Shown here one piece after another: positions 1-8,793 of a stretch of DNA of 38,330 bases. Within the stretch, counting starts at the first letter, position 1; each line of letters starts with the position of its first letter. Source of the DNA: Oceanobacillus massiliensis str. N'diop. GTDB lineage: Bacteria; Bacillota; Bacilli; Bacillales; Amphibacillaceae. The notes beneath the pieces are model-generated. The model saw nothing but the letters and a program-made list of their open reading frames with translations. It made no database searches and was not told the DNA's origin. A program made the position numbers and the translations under genes. Location of the stretch: assembly GCF_000285495.1 (NCBI RefSeq), contig NZ_HE610976.1, positions 805,393-843,722 on the forward strand. Reading direction: 5' to 3'.

Positions 1-386
1 TAGTGTATTTCCGGAGTGGCGATTACCACACTATAATTTCTATAAATAATTGACAGGGCAGCATAGAAATGGGGAAATTCACTTTGGCTTTTTTGTCTTC
101 AGAAAAAGCGAAGACGATAAGACCCCACTAGATGCACCTGCGTCTGCCAGTAACGCTTCGAAGCTGGCTTCCTCGGTGCAAGGGAACAAGGAAGCAAACG
201 CAAGTCGTACCCTGGCTCATCGCGAGCCCGCGAAAAGCGCAGTGTATTCCCGAAGCGCGATAAAGCATATCATCAAATTACATCGAATCGAATATCTGCA
301 ATTTGATTCAGAAAGCCAAATCATAGCGGAGGAAATACATGGAGACTCCAGCGGGAAAGCGAAGTGTATTTCCGGAGTGGGGACGA
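1..386. repeat. Cluster of degenerate palindromic repeats (three partial copies)
   Basis: Three pieces of one repeat family lie in a row. The first is cut by the left edge (TGTATTTCC at 4-12, followed by GGAGTGG). The second is a diverged long copy at about 102-258. The third is a short copy at 297-386, with terminal inverted repeats GGAAATACA (331-339) and TGTATTTCC (365-373). All three are inverted relative to the copy at 20563-20718, and the third shares its flanks (TTTGATTCAGAAA and CATAGCGGA) with that copy. The short copy equals the full copy minus 69 bp. Open frames through this stretch are by-products of the GC-rich repeat. This accounts for the gene-free first 478 bases. Confidence 0.8.
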
Positions 387-478
387 TCACCGCTTCTAGT
401 TTCTTTCAATTGTATATACAACAATACTTCAGAAAGGGGCCTGAAAATAAAAAGAACCAAGTACAGTGTATTTGGCTC

Positions 479-1093
479 TTACTTTATGACAAGACGTTTG
501 AATCGGTTGGATAAAAGAAAAATAAATGATTGCTTAGGCAATATCTGCTCTTCCTCTGTACGATCGTTCAGTTTCTGATAATCCTCAAGAACTCCTTCAT
601 AAATAAGTTCCATTCCGGGGTAATTTCGAATATCTGAAGGTGTAATGAAGCAGGCTGGCTTATCGAATTGGAATTTATCCAGATCCCTTAATACTGTGGC
701 AACGAATTGCGAACAAAAGAATGCCGATTTACGATTGATTTCAATATCAAGCATGACACCAAAAAGACCGATAAAATTATATTTATAATATCTCTTTCTT
801 GCTTCAATCTCTTTGATATTGCCAATAATGGATTGATAGTCTTCATCCGAAACCGCAAAACGGTATAATTCACAGGATGCCTTCTTCAATAGTTCACTTT
901 GGACATCCTCTTCGATGAACCCTCCAATAAAAGGATTTCTTGGCTGCTTCCTGCCAAAGCTGTATAACTCCTTTAATTCTGGGTCAAAACCGATCGATAC
1001 ATGGTTCATTGTTCGTTTTGTATAATAATTTATCGCTTTGGATAAATAGCTTCCCGTATCAGTAAAAAGAAAGTAAATCATCTTTTCACCCAT
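479..1093 (-). CDS. Permuted NlpC/P60-like (YiiX/YebB-type) cysteine hydrolase, putative
   Basis: A 204-residue protein without a signal peptide or membrane segment. The candidate catalytic residues are His31, in a MNHVSIGFD motif near the N-terminus, and Cys127, in AFFCSQFV. A His-before-Cys order is what circularly permuted papain-fold NlpC/P60 proteins such as YiiX show. Such enzymes cleave amide or thioester bonds in peptidoglycan peptides or lipid-linked substrates; the substrate here is unknown. The start was chosen at ATG 1093 because the minus strand carries a GGGGAGGGGG ribosome site 7 nt upstream. An upstream ATG at 1147 is in frame but has no such site. A TATAAT-like -10 box lies at 1188-1193. 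It is a single gene, convergent with the repeat cluster. Family assignment is from memory of motifs and moderately sure. Confidence 0.75.
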   Translation of the reverse strand: MGEKMIYFLFTDTGSYLSKAINYYTKRTMNHVSIGFDPELKELYSFGRKQPRNPFIGGFIEEDVQSELLKKASCELYRFAVSDEDYQSIIGNIKEIEARKRYYKYNFIGLFGVMLDIEINRKSAFFCSQFVATVLRDLDKFQFDKPACFITPSDIRNYPGMELIYEGVLEDYQKLNDRTEEEQILPKQSFIFLLSNRFKRLVIK

Positions 1094-1377
1094 TTTCTTT
1101 CCCCCTCCCCAAAGATTGGGCGATCTTTTCATTGCATGCTGATTCAAAAAATATAACCTTTTGTACTACTATTACAAAAAATCAGCGATTATACAAGATG
1201 TTTTTTGTAAATAAAAAAATACCTACCTATTTAATAGGGACTTACTCGTTCCTTCGTATTACAATTTGTCAATCCCTAGAACCTCCTAAAGAATAGCGTC
1301 GACTTCTTGCATTGTTGCGCTAAATAACGTAAGCTTACCATGATTACTATTTATTTTTATTGGAGGAAAAACCACGA

Positions 1378-2994
1378 ATGATAACTGTTACTAATGTTAG
1401 TTTACGATATGGTGATAAAAAGTTGTTTGAGGATGTAAATCTAAAGTTTACTTCCGGAAACTGCTATGGGGTAATTGGCGCAAATGGAGCAGGAAAATCC
1501 ACTTTCCTAAAAGTATTATCTGGTGAAATAGAACCGCAAAGCGGTAATGTATCTATGTCTCCCGGTGAACGGCTTACTGTATTGAAACAGGATCACTATG
1601 CTTATGAAGAATATGACGTACTTGAAACGGTACTAATGGGGCATGAAAAATTATATAAAGTAAAACAGGAAAAGGATGCTATTTATATGAAGGCTGATTT
1701 TTCCGAGGAAGACGGAATGCGGGCAGCTGAACTCGAGGGTGAATTCGCTGAAATGAACGGTTGGGAAGCTGAATCAGATGCCGCCGTTTTGCTAAAAGGT
1801 CTTGGCATTGAAGAATCCCTTCACGACATGAAAATGTCTGAGATTCCCGGGGATCAGAAGGTAAAGATATTGCTAGCACAGGCCTTATTTGGCAGTCCTG
1901 ATATTCTCCTTTTGGATGAGCCAACAAACGGTCTGGATATCCAGGCGATCCAATGGCTTGAGGAATTCCTGATTAACTTCGAAAATACTGTTATCGTTGT
2001 ATCCCATGACAGGCACTTCCTGAATAAAGTATGTACACATATTGCAGATGTCGACTTTGGGAAAATCCAAGTATATATCGGAAACTATGATTTCTGGTAT
2101 GAATCAAGTCAGCTCGCTACGCAAATGGCACAGGATGCCAACAAAAAGAAGGAAGAAAAGATAAAGGAATTGCAAGCCTTTATCGCAAGGTTTAGTGCGA
2201 ATGCATCTAAATCGAAGCAAGCTACTTCCCGTAAGAAGATGCTCGACAATATTTCGCTCGATGATATTAAACCATCCTCACGCAAGTATCCTTATATTGC
2301 ATTCACTCCTGAACGTGAGATTGGGAATGATCTATTGCGTGTCGAAGGATTAACGAAAATAATTGGGGATGTGAAGGTTCTTGATAATGTCAGCTTCATT
2401 ATGAACAAGGATGACAAACTCGCCCTTGTCGGTAAAGATGATATCGCCAAAACCACATTGCTTAAAATCCTTGCCGGTGAAATGGAACCTGACGAAGGAA
2501 CCTATAAATGGGGTGTCACGACTTCCCAATCCTACTTTCCTAAGGATAATGCCAAATACTTCGAGAATGGCGATTTAACATTGGTTGACTGGCTTCGCCA
2601 ATATTCTCCAGAAGATGAGACTGAGACATTCTTGCGTGGATTCTTAGGAAGAATGCTGTTCTCAGGTGAAGAGGCACTTAAGAAAGCAGATGTATTATCA
2701 GGGGGAGAAAAGGTGCGCTGCATGCTCTCCAAAATGATGCTTTCCCATGCAAATGTGCTTATGCTTGATGAGCCAACAAACCACTTGGATCTTGAATCCA
2801 TCCAATCCTTGAATAATGGATTGATTAAATTTAAAGGGGCTATTCTGTTCACGTCACACGATCATCAGTTTATCAATAGTATTGCTAATCGCCTTATCGA
2901 GATTACACCATCCGGGATTATCGATAAAGAAATGAGCTACGATGAATATGTACAGGATCGTAAGCTGCAAAAACAGATAAGCGGAATGTACTAA
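1378..2994 (+). CDS. ykpA: ABC-F family ATPase, YkpA/YbiT type
   Basis: A 538-residue soluble protein with two ABC ATPase domains and no membrane segments, hence ABC-F. These proteins act on the ribosome in translation or antibiotic protection; the YbiT/YkpA branch has no settled role. Domain 1 has Walker A GANGAGKS (34-41), Walker B LLLDEP (177-182) and H-loop His210. Its signature region reads SEIPGDQK (154-161) instead of LSGGE, and the usual EPTNHLD reads EPTNGLD. The charged linker is at about 245-300. Domain 2 has LSGGE (440-444) and EPTNHLD (465-471), but a degenerate Walker A, GKDDIAKTT (352-360). The start is ATG 1378, 11 nt after GGAGG at 1362-1366; a TTG at 1360 overlaps that ribosome site and is unlikely. 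Homology to B. subtilis YkpA is strong along the whole length. Confidence 0.93.
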   Translation: MITVTNVSLRYGDKKLFEDVNLKFTSGNCYGVIGANGAGKSTFLKVLSGEIEPQSGNVSMSPGERLTVLKQDHYAYEEYDVLETVLMGHEKLYKVKQEKDAIYMKADFSEEDGMRAAELEGEFAEMNGWEAESDAAVLLKGLGIEESLHDMKMSEIPGDQKVKILLAQALFGSPDILLLDEPTNGLDIQAIQWLEEFLINFENTVIVVSHDRHFLNKVCTHIADVDFGKIQVYIGNYDFWYESSQLATQMAQDANKKKEEKIKELQAFIARFSANASKSKQATSRKKMLDNISLDDIKPSSRKYPYIAFTPEREIGNDLLRVEGLTKIIGDVKVLDNVSFIMNKDDKLALVGKDDIAKTTLLKILAGEMEPDEGTYKWGVTTSQSYFPKDNAKYFENGDLTLVDWLRQYSPEDETETFLRGFLGRMLFSGEEALKKADVLSGGEKVRCMLSKMMLSHANVLMLDEPTNHLDLESIQSLNNGLIKFKGAILFTSHDHQFINSIANRLIEITPSGIIDKEMSYDEYVQDRKLQKQISGMY

Positions 2995-3016
2995 AACCTT
3001 ACGCGAAAAACAAAAA

Positions 3017-3060
3017 TAAGGGCCGGACAATTTTCCTTCGTGAAAAGTCCGGCTCTTTTT
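3017..3060 (+). terminator. Rho-independent terminator after ykpA
   Basis: An inverted repeat GCCGGAC (3022-3028) / GTCCGGC (3047-3053) is extended by A/T pairs inside and followed by CTTTTT. It lies 24 nt past the ykpA stop. Confidence 0.85.
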
Positions 3061-3092
3061 CCGGATTGTGCCTCCGGGCATCTGGATAGAAC

Positions 3093-3137
3093 AAAAAAGA
3101 CCTAATCTGCGGATTGAAATAGACGCACAGATTAGGT
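3093..3137 (-). terminator. Rho-independent terminator after tdh
   Basis: CCTAATCTG (3101-3109) pairs with CAGATTAGG (3128-3136). Read on the minus strand the stem is followed by TCTTTTTTG. The plus-strand side also has a TTCTTTT run, so it may work both ways. Confidence 0.85.
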
Positions 3138-3144
3138 TCTTTTA

Positions 3145-4098
3145 TTATTGCTTCACATTAAATTTCGTACTTACTTTTTCAAGCATTTCTTTTGTCATTC
3201 GGTCAATGTCATAGTCTGCCTTAAATCCCCATTCGTTCGCCGCGGCCGCGGAGTCAATCGAATTCGGCCAGCTTTCTGCAATTTGCTGTCTGACAGGATC
3301 GACTTTATAGGACAATTTAAAATCAGGAAGGTGCTTGCGTATGGCATTGGCGAAATCTCCCGGCTGGGCCGAGATTGCCGATATATTGAATGCATTACGG
3401 TGTACCAGCCTGCTGGGATCGGCCTCCATGAGCTTGATAATGGCATTCAAAGCATCCGGCATATACATCATATCCATGTATGTCCCTTCAGCAATATAAG
3501 ATTCATAGGCATTATGTTTGATAGCTTCATAATAGATTTCCACAGCATAGTCTGTGGTTCCTCCGCCCGGCGGTGCCACGTAGGAAATCAGACCAGGAAA
3601 ACGTACGCCCCTTGTATCGATATTAAACCGATGATAGTAATAATCACATAATAGTTCACCGGCAACCTTATTTACTCCATACATGGTTGTCGGACGCTGA
3701 AATGTATCCTGTGGGGTTTGATCTTTGGGAGTTGTTGGACCAAATGCGCCAATCGAACTTGGTGTAAAGAACTGCAAATCGAGATTTTTTGACACCTCCA
3801 GCGCATTGACCAATCCTCCCATGTTAATATCCCAGGCTACCTTCGGGAAAGATTCTGCCTTGGCAGATAAAAGTGCAGCAAGATGCATGATTGTATCCAC
3901 TTCGTATCGTTTGGCAATATCAAACAATTGCTTTCCGTCGGTTACGTCCACCAGCTCAAATGGGCCTTGCTCTTGCTGTCCATCTATTTTACGGATATCT
4001 GTCCCGATTACATTATCAGAACCATATATTTCACGCAGTTTACTTGTAAGCTCAGAACCAATCTGTCCGAGCGCCCCAGTGACTAAAATCTTCTTCAT
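3145..4098 (-). CDS. tdh: L-threonine 3-dehydrogenase, NAD-dependent epimerase (SDR) type
   Basis: A 317-residue cytosolic extended short-chain dehydrogenase. It oxidises L-threonine to 2-amino-3-ketobutyrate with NAD+. The Rossmann motif GALGQIG is at residues 8-14, Asp34 follows strand 2 as the NAD ribose-binding residue, the Ser114-Ser115 region provides the catalytic hydroxyl, and Tyr140-xxx-Lys144 (YGVNK) is the catalytic pair. This is the epimerase-like form, not the zinc MDR form of B. subtilis Tdh. It lies 36 nt downstream of kbl and is in the same operon, which strongly supports the threonine role over sugar epimerisation. A GAGAGGA ribosome site precedes ATG 4098. No sign of damage. 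Confidence 0.9.
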   Translation of the reverse strand: MKKILVTGALGQIGSELTSKLREIYGSDNVIGTDIRKIDGQQEQGPFELVDVTDGKQLFDIAKRYEVDTIMHLAALLSAKAESFPKVAWDINMGGLVNALEVSKNLDLQFFTPSSIGAFGPTTPKDQTPQDTFQRPTTMYGVNKVAGELLCDYYYHRFNIDTRGVRFPGLISYVAPPGGGTTDYAVEIYYEAIKHNAYESYIAEGTYMDMMYMPDALNAIIKLMEADPSRLVHRNAFNISAISAQPGDFANAIRKHLPDFKLSYKVDPVRQQIAESWPNSIDSAAAANEWGFKADYDIDRMTKEMLEKVSTKFNVKQ

Positions 4099-4134
4099 TT
4101 CGTAAATCCTCTCTTACAGGTCTTTTAAATCCAT

Positions 4135-5325
4135 TTATATTAAGTTCATTTCTTTACCGACTTTTTCATAGATAGCAATGGCATTATCCAGCATTTCCTT
4201 TGTATGGGCGGCCGTTGGCATATTTCGTACACGGCCGGTTCCACGCGGTACAGTCGGGAAAACAATCGCTTTTGCATACACACCTTCTTCATAAAGCCGC
4301 TTGCTGAATTTCTGTGCGTCCTTTTCTTCCCCAATAATACAGGGTGTGATTGGTGTTTCACTTTCTCCAATATCAAATCCTAATTTTTTCAAGCCCTCTT
4401 TCAAATAATTCCCATTTTCCCATAGTTTCTCATTTAGTTCTGTACTTTCCATCAGCAGCTCAATGGCCCTTGTACTGGCAACTGCATCTGCTGGTGAAAC
4501 TGCCGTCGAGAATAGAAATGGGCGGGAACGTACTTTCAGCCAATCAATCAAATTGGATTTGCCTGCCACATATCCGCCGATAACCCCTATTGCTTTTGAC
4601 AATGTTCCCATTTGAAAATCTACTTTATCCTGCAAGCCAAAATGCTTAACCGTACCTGCACCTTTTCCAGTAACACCTGAGCCATGTGCATCATCCACAT
4701 ATGTAATCAAATCAAATTCTTCAGCGATTTCAACGATCTCCGGAAGCTTCGCAATATCTCCATCCATTGAAAAAACGCCATCTGTAATAACCATTATTTT
4801 ATTATATTTACCCGAATCAACTGCTTCTTTTGCCTTTTGGCGCAAATCATTCATATCAGAGTGTGCAAATGGAATAATCTTCGCCTTGGAAAGACGGCAT
4901 CCATCAATTATGGATGCATGATTTAATGCATCCGAAAGAATGGCATCATTTTTATCCATTACTGCGGAAATGGCCGCCATATTGCAATTAAATCCAGATT
5001 GATAGGAAATAACCGCTTCTGTTCCTTTGAATTTGGCAATCGTTTTTTCCAAATTGCTATGGAGGTCAAGGGTACCATTTATCGTCCGAACAGCTCCTGC
5101 ACCAACACCATGAGAATCCACAGCCTCTTTCGCCACATTTTTCAGTCGTTCATCTGTAGCCAGGCCAAGATAATTATTAGAAGAAAGATTGATAAGCTCT
5201 TTTCCTTCTATTTTGATTAACGGCCCATTTGCTCCTTGAACTGTATCAATCTCATTATATAATCCACGCTGTTTTAAATCTGCAATATTATCATTTAAAA
5301 AATGATCGAGTGCCTTACTGACCAT
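4135..5325 (-). CDS. kbl: Glycine C-acetyltransferase (2-amino-3-ketobutyrate CoA ligase)
   Basis: A 396-residue PLP enzyme of the alpha-oxoamine synthase family, of the usual length. It cleaves 2-amino-3-ketobutyrate with CoA to glycine and acetyl-CoA. Visible motifs are SSNNYLGLA (48-56), His136 in DALNHASI, Asp211-Ala-His-Gly (DDAHGSG) for cofactor binding, and the PLP lysine Lys244 in GTLSKAIG. It is first in the kbl-tdh operon, so the two enzymes make a threonine-to-glycine route without leaking the unstable intermediate. ATG 5325 has an AAGGGGG ribosome site. Related KBL-like enzymes (KAPA synthase, BioF) are possible, but the tdh neighbour decides it. A TATAAT at 5344-5349 lies very close to the ribosome site, so the true promoter may be further upstream. 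Confidence 0.93.
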   Translation of the reverse strand: MVSKALDHFLNDNIADLKQRGLYNEIDTVQGANGPLIKIEGKELINLSSNNYLGLATDERLKNVAKEAVDSHGVGAGAVRTINGTLDLHSNLEKTIAKFKGTEAVISYQSGFNCNMAAISAVMDKNDAILSDALNHASIIDGCRLSKAKIIPFAHSDMNDLRQKAKEAVDSGKYNKIMVITDGVFSMDGDIAKLPEIVEIAEEFDLITYVDDAHGSGVTGKGAGTVKHFGLQDKVDFQMGTLSKAIGVIGGYVAGKSNLIDWLKVRSRPFLFSTAVSPADAVASTRAIELLMESTELNEKLWENGNYLKEGLKKLGFDIGESETPITPCIIGEEKDAQKFSKRLYEEGVYAKAIVFPTVPRGTGRVRNMPTAAHTKEMLDNAIAIYEKVGKEMNLI

Positions 5326-5549
5326 GAGTTAAAATCCCCCTTAATTATACTTGTTAATAGCTTTAAACAATCAAATATATAACCATTCTAAGTTTAACAT
5401 AAACCTCCTGAAATGTTTAACGGACGCAAACTGCAAAAATTGTTGCTTTTTAGGATAATTTGTCAAATTTACTGTTTTTCCCTATGGAGTTTTCTAATTA
5501 TATCTACTATACTAATAGTTAGAAACATAAACTATGGAGGCAGTGATGG

Positions 5550-5681
5550 ATGAGAAAGATTTTACTGGCATTATTTGTAACTATTATTCTGGGAATTGGT
5601 ATTGTTGGATATAATAATCTGCATGATGAGCCAAACGAAGTAATTGAAGAAAAAGGATACTCCACTGAAATTAAATTATAA
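5550..5681 (+). CDS. Small membrane-anchored peptide, 43 aa, unknown function
   Basis: A short frame. It starts at ATG 5550, 9 nt after a GGAGG at 5536-5540, and ends at TAA 5679-5681. The peptide begins MRKILLALFVTIILGIGIVG, a positively charged start followed by one hydrophobic helix (residues 4-20). A hydrophilic tail with several acidic residues follows (NNLHDEPNEVIEEKGYSTEIKL). A perfect 9-bp terminator stem follows 37 nt later. The pattern fits a single-span small membrane protein or signal-anchored peptide. No family is recognised. A second ATG at 5546 in another frame gives only 22 codons and is less well placed. Confidence 0.6.
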   Translation: MRKILLALFVTIILGIGIVGYNNLHDEPNEVIEEKGYSTEIKL

Positions 5682-5713
5682 AAGTCTAAATATAGATGTT
5701 TAACCACCAATTA

Positions 5714-5750
5714 AAAAAGGAAAGCACATAATATAAGTGCTTTCCTTTTA
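5714..5750. terminator. Bidirectional rho-independent terminator
   Basis: GGAAAGCAC (5719-5727) pairs perfectly with GTGCTTTCC (5737-5745). It is flanked by six A residues on the left and TTTT on the right, so it can end both the 43-aa gene (+) and the LysM-3D gene (-). Confidence 0.85.
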
Positions 5751-5782
5751 ATTTTGAGTTTTATTATTACTGGGATTTATGA

Positions 5783-6544
5783 TTATTCTACAATTGTTAC
5801 ATCAATTGTTTGAATACCATAGCTTACAGCTTCTTTATCAGTTGGAACATGAATATCTATTTCATTACCTTTAATTGCTCCACCTATATCTGCTGCAGTC
5901 GCGTATCCATAGCCTTCAACATAGACTTCAGAGCCTAAAGGAATCACGTTTGGATCTACAGCAATGACTTTTGCATTTGGATTCTTATTAAGGTCAATAC
6001 CGGTATATGTAATACCTGAACATCCATCACATTTTGCAGTGTATGCAGTTGCTGAAACTGAAATAGTTTTTCCCTTTGGAGCCTGCTCTGAATCACTTGC
6101 TGACTCGGTTTTAACTTTTGCTGCACTTTCTGTACCTTGTTTTTCTTGCTTCTTCTCGGCTTTTTCAGCTGGCTTTGCGTCTTCTTCTTTTACATTGACA
6201 CCTTTAATATATAATTCTTGACCAATTACGATTAAATCGGTTTTCAGGTCATTCCATTCTCTTAATTCTTCTACTGTTATATCATATTCTTTACTGATAT
6301 CTATTAATGTGTCACCGCGTTTAACCGCATATGTGTCATTAATATAAAGTAAATCTTTCGGGTGTATCACTGTATCTTTCAAATCATTTATGTTAATTAA
6401 CTCTTCAACAGTAGTGTTATATTCATCTGCTATTTTCCAAAGATTTTCTCCCTGTTTTACTTCATGTTCTTCAGCCGAAACGCTTGTTGCAGCTGTGCCA
6501 GCAATAATAATGCCTGCAGCAATTGCCGCTACTAGTTTTCTCAT
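5783..6544 (-). CDS. Secreted LysM-3D domain cell-wall protein (YocH-like)
   Basis: A 253-residue protein with a signal peptide (1-24, cleavage after SVSA). Two LysM peptidoglycan-binding repeats follow (about 27-69 and 72-114), then a low-complexity Lys/Glu/Ala/Ser linker (118-160) and a C-terminal 3D domain (about 165-253). The three aspartates that name the domain are Asp197 (AVDPNVIPLG), Asp219 (AADIGG) and Asp230 (EIDIHV). The fold is related to MltA lytic transglycosylases, so a muralytic role outside the cell is likely, as for B. subtilis YocH. The ribosome site AAGGAGG is 8 nt before the ATG. Several TGTWAH half-sites upstream (6600-6682) suggest WalR control. It is a single gene with its own terminator. 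Confidence 0.9.
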   Translation of the reverse strand: MRKLVAAIAAGIIIAGTAATSVSAEEHEVKQGENLWKIADEYNTTVEELININDLKDTVIHPKDLLYINDTYAVKRGDTLIDISKEYDITVEELREWNDLKTDLIVIGQELYIKGVNVKEEDAKPAEKAEKKQEKQGTESAAKVKTESASDSEQAPKGKTISVSATAYTAKCDGCSGITYTGIDLNKNPNAKVIAVDPNVIPLGSEVYVEGYGYATAADIGGAIKGNEIDIHVPTDKEAVSYGIQTIDVTIVE

Positions 6545-6599
6545 CTAAAGTACCTCCTTGAATTTCTGACATTCTTAATACTATCACAGCGAAATACTT

Positions 6600-6682
6600 A
6601 TTACAGTTACAGGAGGTTTAAGAGTCTATTACAAGGATTACCGAATAGCATGGTATTGTTACAAATGTAATAGGTTTGTGAC
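6600..6682. promoter_or_regulatory. Cluster of WalR-like half-sites upstream of the LysM-3D gene
   Basis: The WalR box is TGTWAH-N5-TGTWAH. The plus strand has TGTAAT at 6666-6671 and TGTGAC at 6677-6682, exactly 11 nt apart with one mismatch. The minus strand has half-sites at 6600-6605, 6606-6611, 6628-6633 and 6658-6663. YocH-type wall enzymes are known WalRK targets. Spacing on the minus strand does not fit a canonical box, so this is tentative. Confidence 0.35.
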
Positions 6683-6740
6683 ATTCGCCCCTCTTTTCAT
6701 AACATATTTAGCGCTATATAGACAAAATGAATGAGAAAAA

Positions 6741-6780
6741 CAAAAAAATCCCCGCTATGCAATAAACATAGCAAGGATAA
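6741..6780 (-). terminator. Rho-independent terminator at the end of the opp operon
   Basis: GCTATG pairs with CATAGC around a 7-nt loop and the stem is extended by further pairs. On the minus strand the stem is followed by GATTTTTTTG. It lies just after the oppF stop. Confidence 0.8.
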
Positions 6781-6793
6781 TTTACAATCTACT

Positions 6794-7732
6794 TTAGTTA
6801 TTCTTTTCTATTTCCAGTTGATACTGCTCAAATTCTTTCGTTGTGCAACGTACCCAGTGTCTTGGCTTCACTTCTCTGAATTGCGGCTCTTCACTGGTAT
6901 CATGTACAGATGGATCGTAAGCAACACGTTTCCTTGTACGTTCATATCTTGGATCCGGCAGTGGAATCGCTGATAAAAGAGACTTGGTATAGGGATGAAT
7001 TGGGTTCTTATATAATTCATCACTGTCAGCCAATTCTACCATATTACCAAAATACATAACCCCGATTCTATCACTGATATATTTCACCATTGAAAGGTCA
7101 TGGGCAATAAATAGATATGTCAGTCCGTGATCCTTTTGAAGTTTCTTCAATAGATTAACAACCTGTGCCTGAATGGATACATCCAGGGCAGAGATTGGCT
7201 CATCCGCAATGATTAGTTCGGGTTCAACAGCAAGCGCACGGGCAATGCCGATACGTTGTCTTTGTCCGCCACTAAATTCATGAGGAAAGCGGGATGCGTG
7301 CTCCTTATTCAAACCAACTACTTCTAAGAGTTCTTCCACTCTATTTTTGCGTTCCTTTTCGTTCTTAGCCAGTCCATGAACATCAATACCTTCCGCAATG
7401 ATATCCATAACTGTCATTCTCGGATTGAGGGAAGACGATGGATCCTGAAAAATCATCTGCATCTTCCTGTTGAATTTCAGGAGATCGCTTTTTGACTTTT
7501 TCCCATGAACATCTTCCTCTTTAAAACGGACCTGTCCGCTTGTTGCATCATAGAGGCGGATAATGGTTCTCCCGGTCGTTGATTTCCCGCACCCGGATTC
7601 ACCAACCAGTCCGAAGGTTTCCCCTTTATAAACATCAAAGGTGATTCCATCAACAGCTTTTGTTTGTTTATTGCGTCCTGCATGAAAGTGCTTTTTAAGA
7701 TCGATTACTTCTAATAATTTTTCTTGTTCCAT
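6794..7732 (-). CDS. oppF: Oligopeptide ABC transporter ATPase OppF
   Basis: A 312-residue ATPase, one of the two that power oligopeptide import at the inner face of the membrane. Walker A is GESGCGKST (44-52), the signature SGGQ is at 154-157 and Walker B LIIADEP at 173-179, followed by SALD. The C-terminal oligopeptide-transporter extension (about 235-312) carries NPIHPYTKSLLSAIP, which marks the Opp/Dpp ATPase subgroup. Its ATG shares one base with the oppD stop, so the two are translationally coupled. It is the last gene of the operon, and the terminator follows the stop by 13 nt. OppF is distinguished from OppD by position and length; Dpp/App substrates cannot be excluded. Confidence 0.93.
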   Translation of the reverse strand: MEQEKLLEVIDLKKHFHAGRNKQTKAVDGITFDVYKGETFGLVGESGCGKSTTGRTIIRLYDATSGQVRFKEEDVHGKKSKSDLLKFNRKMQMIFQDPSSSLNPRMTVMDIIAEGIDVHGLAKNEKERKNRVEELLEVVGLNKEHASRFPHEFSGGQRQRIGIARALAVEPELIIADEPISALDVSIQAQVVNLLKKLQKDHGLTYLFIAHDLSMVKYISDRIGVMYFGNMVELADSDELYKNPIHPYTKSLLSAIPLPDPRYERTRKRVAYDPSVHDTSEEPQFREVKPRHWVRCTTKEFEQYQLEIEKNN

Positions 7733-8775
7733 TACTTGTCACCGCCTGTATTAGAAAATCCTTGCATTCTGCGTTTTACAGATTCAGGTGGTTCTACCTT
7801 TGGAGCGTCCTCATGCAGTAACCATGTCGCTGCATAATGCGTATCAGACACCTTAAACATTGGCGGTTCCATGACCTTATCAATTTCCAAGGCAAATTGA
7901 TTTCTTGCAGCAAAAGCATCACCAGTAGGCGGATTAAGCATATCAGGAGGAGTTCCCGGGATGGCAAATAGCTCTTCCTCTTCACTGTCCAATGTTGGCA
8001 TGGATCCTAAAAGTCCCCATGTATATGGATGTTTCGGATTATAGAAAATATCCTCAGTTGTTCCAATTTCAACTATTTTACCTGCGTACATTACCGCAAC
8101 CCTATCTGCAACATTCGCTACTACACCCAAATCATGCGTAATAAAGATGATTGCACTATCTGTCTCTTTCTGAATATCCTTCATCAGTTCAAGGATTTGC
8201 GCCTGGATAGTAACATCCAGAGCTGTAGTAGGCTCATCTGCAATCAATATTTTGGGATTACATGCCAATGCAATCGCTACTACAACGCGCTGACGCATAC
8301 CACCGGAAAATTGGTGAGGAAATTGTGTCATTCTTACTTCAGGTTGTGGAATCCCTACTAAATCCAAAAGTTCTATCGCCTTTTTCTTAGCATCAGTACG
8401 ATTCATATTTTGGTGTTTAATAAGTCCTTCTATAATCTGATTTCCTACTTTCATTGTAGGATTAAGAGCGGACATCGGATCCTGAAAGACCATCGAAATA
8501 TCTTTCCCTCTTATTTTTTGCATTGCCTGACTGGATTTATTTACCAGGTCTTCTCCTTCAAAAAGGATTTGACCTGACTTGATCACACCATGCGGTTTCG
8601 GGAGCAATTGCATCAATGACATGGAGGTCACCGATTTCCCTGAACCGGATTCTCCAACTATCGCTAATGTCTCACCTTTATTCAAATCAAAGTTCACACC
8701 ACGAACAGCTTGCACTTCACCGTTGTAGGTGTTAAATGATACCCTTAAATCTTTTACTTCCAATAATTTACTCAT
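7732..8775 (-). CDS. oppD: Oligopeptide ABC transporter ATPase OppD
   Basis: A 347-residue ATPase partner of OppF. Walker [10 protein letters not shown] begins at residue 41, the signature is FSGGMRQRV and Walker B is ILIADEP followed by [11 protein letters not shown]. The C-terminal Opp/Dpp extension contains [15 protein letters not shown] and [18 protein letters not shown], although the usual four-cysteine cluster of this region is not seen. It lies 18 nt downstream of oppC with an AAGGTAGGTG ribosome site, and overlaps oppF by one base. Together with OppF it hydrolyses ATP to drive peptide passage through OppBC. Confidence 0.94.
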   Translation of the reverse strand: MSKLLEVKDLRVSFNTYNGEVQAVRGVNFDLNKGETLAIVGESGSGKSVTSMSLMQLLPKPHGVIKSGQILFEGEDLVNKSSQAMQKIRGKDISMVFQDPMSALNPTMKVGNQIIEGLIKHQNMNRTDAKKKAIELLDLVGIPQPEVRMTQFPHQFSGGMRQRVVVAIALACNPKILIADEPTTALDVTIQAQILELMKDIQKETDSAIIFITHDLGVVANVADRVAVMYAGKIVEIGTTEDIFYNPKHPYTWGLLGSMPTLDSEEEELFAIPGTPPDMLNPPTGDAFAARNQFALEIDKVMEPPMFKVSDTHYAATWLLHEDAPKVEPPESVKRRMQGFSNTGGDK

Positions 8776-8793
8776 TTAGTGACACCTACCTTA

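Noticed and set aside
50-578. Open frames of 154 and 79 codons across the left-edge repeats
   Set aside because: They run through the GC-rich repeat copies, have no good ribosome site and match no protein pattern.
3148-4105. Plus-strand frames of 126 and 167 codons opposite tdh
   Set aside because: Antisense shadows of a clear SDR gene with intact motifs.
5370-5402. Nine-codon leader peptide before kbl with an AGGAGG close to an ATG
   Set aside because: Spacing of only 3 nt, no threonine or glycine codon run and no terminator/antiterminator pair, so no attenuation case.
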